Assembly: GCA_026706505.1 (NCBI GenBank)
Contig: JAPOYQ010000045.1
Location: forward strand, 1-15,595
Length of the DNA: 15,595 nucleotides
Source of the DNA: Gemmatimonadota bacterium
Lineage (GTDB): Bacteria > Latescibacterota > UBA2968 > UBA8231
Direction: 5' to 3'
The translations under genes were made by a program, and so were the position numbers. Positions 14,232-15,595 of the stretch are shown here, piece after piece. Positions within the stretch are counted from its first letter, which is position 1. Every line of letters begins with the position of its first letter. A model generated the notes under the pieces. It had not been told where the DNA came from. It was given only the letters and a program-made list of their open reading frames with translations, and did no database searches.

Positions 14232-15595
14232 ATGCCGAGTCTTCTGCTGTTGATCGTTCTTGTGGCGGGATTGAACGCCTGTGGTCCGGCATCGCGTCCA
14301 ATGGAAGAGCCAGCCGGACCGACTGAGATACTGTGGGATAGTTGGGGTGTGCCGCACATTTTCGCCGGCGATATGCCCGAGCTGTTCTACGCCTTTGGCT
14401 GGGCGCAGATGGCCAATCACGGAGATTTGCTGTTGGAGTTGTACGGTCAAGCCCGAGGCCGGGCCGCCGAGTACTGGGGAAGGCGCTATGTCCAAGGAGA
14501 TCAGTACGTGCGGATCATGAGCGTCCCCCAACGAGCCCGCACCTGGTACCAAGTGCAAAGCCCTCAGATGCGCACCTACCTCGACGCCTTTGTCGCCGGA
14601 ATAAACGCCTATGCCCGAGCTTATCCCGACCAACTCAGCCCCGACCGGCAGCTAGTACTGCCAGTCACGCCGGAGGATCCGCTGGCGCATTTGCAGCGCG
14701 TCATCCATCTGTCTTTTGTAGCCTCCAGTCAGGCCCGGGAGGCACAAAATTGGCAGCGAGCCGGATCCAATGCTTGGGCTGTGGCCCCATCCCGGTCGGC
14801 CAGTGGCCACGCCATGTTGTTGGCCAATCCGCACTTGCCCTGGGGCGGCATGACGACTTGGTTCGAAGTACAGCTAAAGGGGCCGGGTTTGGACGCGTAC
14901 GGGGCGACGCTGGTGGGCTTTCCCCTTTTGGGCATTGCCTTCAACGACCACTTGGGCTGGACCCACACGAACAACCCCATGGACGGGGCCGACCTATACG
15001 AGTTGGAATTGATGGAGGGCGGCTACCGATGGGACGACCGCGTGCGGGCCTTTGAGCAGAGCGTGGACACGCTGTGGGTACGGCAGGAGGATGGGACGCG
15101 CAGGGCCGAGCCACTGCTCATCTTGCGCTCGGTGCACGGGCCGGTTTTGGCCCGCAGGCAGGACAAGGCTGTGGCCTTGCGCTTGGTAGGCCTAGATCGA
15201 CCCCATCTCATGGAGCAATACTGGGACATGATCCGGGCGACCTCGCTAGCTCAGTTCGAGGCAGCGCTCCAGCGCTTGCAGATGCCCTTCTTCAACGTGG
15301 TGTATGCCGACCGGGACGGGCATATCCTCTATTTGTTCGGGGGGCACACACCGCGCCGGAGTCGGGGCGATTGGGACTATTGGCAGGGTGTGGTGTCGGG
15401 GAATACGGCAGCGACCCTGTGGACGGAGACGCACGCGTACGGAGATTTGCCGCGCCTGCTGGACCCGCCCAGCGGCTGGGTGCAAAACACCAACGATTCG
15501 CCTTGGACGGCTACCATTCCCCTACTACTGGACCCAAGGGATTTTCCGCCCTATATGGCACCGGAACAGCACTTGGGCTTTCAGCAACAGCGCTC
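14232..15595 (+). CDS. Penicillin acylase/acyl-homoserine-lactone acylase family Ntn-hydrolase, lipoprotein-like, 3' end outside the window
   Basis: Precursor of a self-cleaving N-terminal-nucleophile amidohydrolase (penicillin G acylase, PvdQ, QuiP family). 454 codons are present, with no stop, to the window end; full members run to 700-850 aa. ATG 14232 has AGGA about 7 nt upstream. The N-terminus is a hydrophobic signal ending LNAC (Cys17), a plausible though imperfect lipobox, so it is exported and perhaps lipid-anchored. The alpha-chain opens with WGVPHIFA. The autoprocessing site is G178-S179 (GSNAWAV), making Ser179 the nucleophile and leaving an alpha/spacer part of about 160 residues. 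NPHL, YADRDGH and QNTNDSPW of the beta-chain are all in place. It cleaves amide bonds of acylated substrates; acyl-homoserine lactones, beta-lactams or other acyl-amides are all possible, and the substrate cannot be read from the sequence. Confidence 0.92.
   Translation, partial: MPSLLLLIVLVAGLNACGPASRPMEEPAGPTEILWDSWGVPHIFAGDMPELFYAFGWAQMANHGDLLLELYGQARGRAAEYWGRRYVQGDQYVRIMSVPQRARTWYQVQSPQMRTYLDAFVAGINAYARAYPDQLSPDRQLVLPVTPEDPLAHLQRVIHLSFVASSQAREAQNWQRAGSNAWAVAPSRSASGHAMLLANPHLPWGGMTTWFEVQLKGPGLDAYGATLVGFPLLGIAFNDHLGWTHTNNPMDGADLYELELMEGGYRWDDRVRAFEQSVDTLWVRQEDGTRRAEPLLILRSVHGPVLARRQDKAVALRLVGLDRPHLMEQYWDMIRATSLAQFEAALQRLQMPFFNVVYADRDGHILYLFGGHTPRRSRGDWDYWQGVVSGNTAATLWTETHAYGDLPRLLDPPSGWVQNTNDSPWTATIPLLLDPRDFPPYMAPEQHLGFQQQR

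Noticed and set aside
13998..14633. 211-codon minus-strand frame opposite the acylase gene.
   Set aside because: It is antisense to a well-supported acylase and has a low-complexity, non-protein-like composition.

Overview
This is a gene-dense, GC-rich stretch (about 60 % GC in short samples) of bacterial chromosome with ten protein-coding genes, short intergenic gaps and good Shine-Dalgarno sites. Two exported or surface proteins carry Gram-negative-style features: one a Sec signal peptide plus a TPNGDGIND/FlgD-like C-terminal domain, the other a possible lipobox. Two enolase-superfamily genes, a cytoplasmic sialidase-fold protein, an RraA-like protein and a retropepsin-like protease occur together. 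That mix recalls uncultured Latescibacterota/Poribacteria-type genomes, but this placement is inference from gene style; no rRNA or marker gene is present.

Layout. 1-3664 (+): the 3' part of a peptide/solute-binding protein gene, followed after 4 nt by a long metallophosphoesterase. 3661-7054 (-): transcribed right to left, retropepsin-like protease, sialidase-fold protein and enolase-superfamily enzyme (gaps of 11 and 8 nt, an evident operon), then an RraA-like gene with its own sigma70-type promoter. The metallophosphoesterase and rraA-like genes converge so tightly that their stop codons overlap. 7224-8603 (+): a second enolase-superfamily enzyme, glucarate-dehydratase-like, diverging from the protease gene. 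8621-11767 (-): a membrane-anchored protein made of 23-residue repeats, followed by a large secreted protein with two discoidin-like domains and a FlgD-like C-terminus. 11768-12162: a 395-nt gap with inverted repeats. 12163-13860 (-): a stand-alone DUF262/DUF1524 (GmrSD-type) nuclease, modestly AT-richer than its surroundings. 13867-14231: a 365-nt gap with a hairpin and gene-fragment-like small frames. 14232-end (+): a lipoprotein-like penicillin acylase/acyl-homoserine-lactone acylase, cut by the window edge.

How they fit together. The left half looks like scavenging and catabolism: solute uptake, phosphoester hydrolysis, and processing of glycans and sugar acids by the sialidase-fold, enolase and RraA-like enzymes. 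The 8.6-11.8 kb pair looks like envelope or surface architecture. The right end holds a candidate defence nuclease and a periplasmic amide hydrolase that could act on acyl-homoserine lactones or other amides. I see no tRNA, rRNA, CRISPR array, intact insertion sequence or phage genes. No single locus is convincingly a new system. The best leads are the repeat-protein/discoidin pair, the altered active site of the second enolase-family enzyme, the unassigned C-terminal half of the metallophosphoesterase, and the protease at the head of the catabolic operon.
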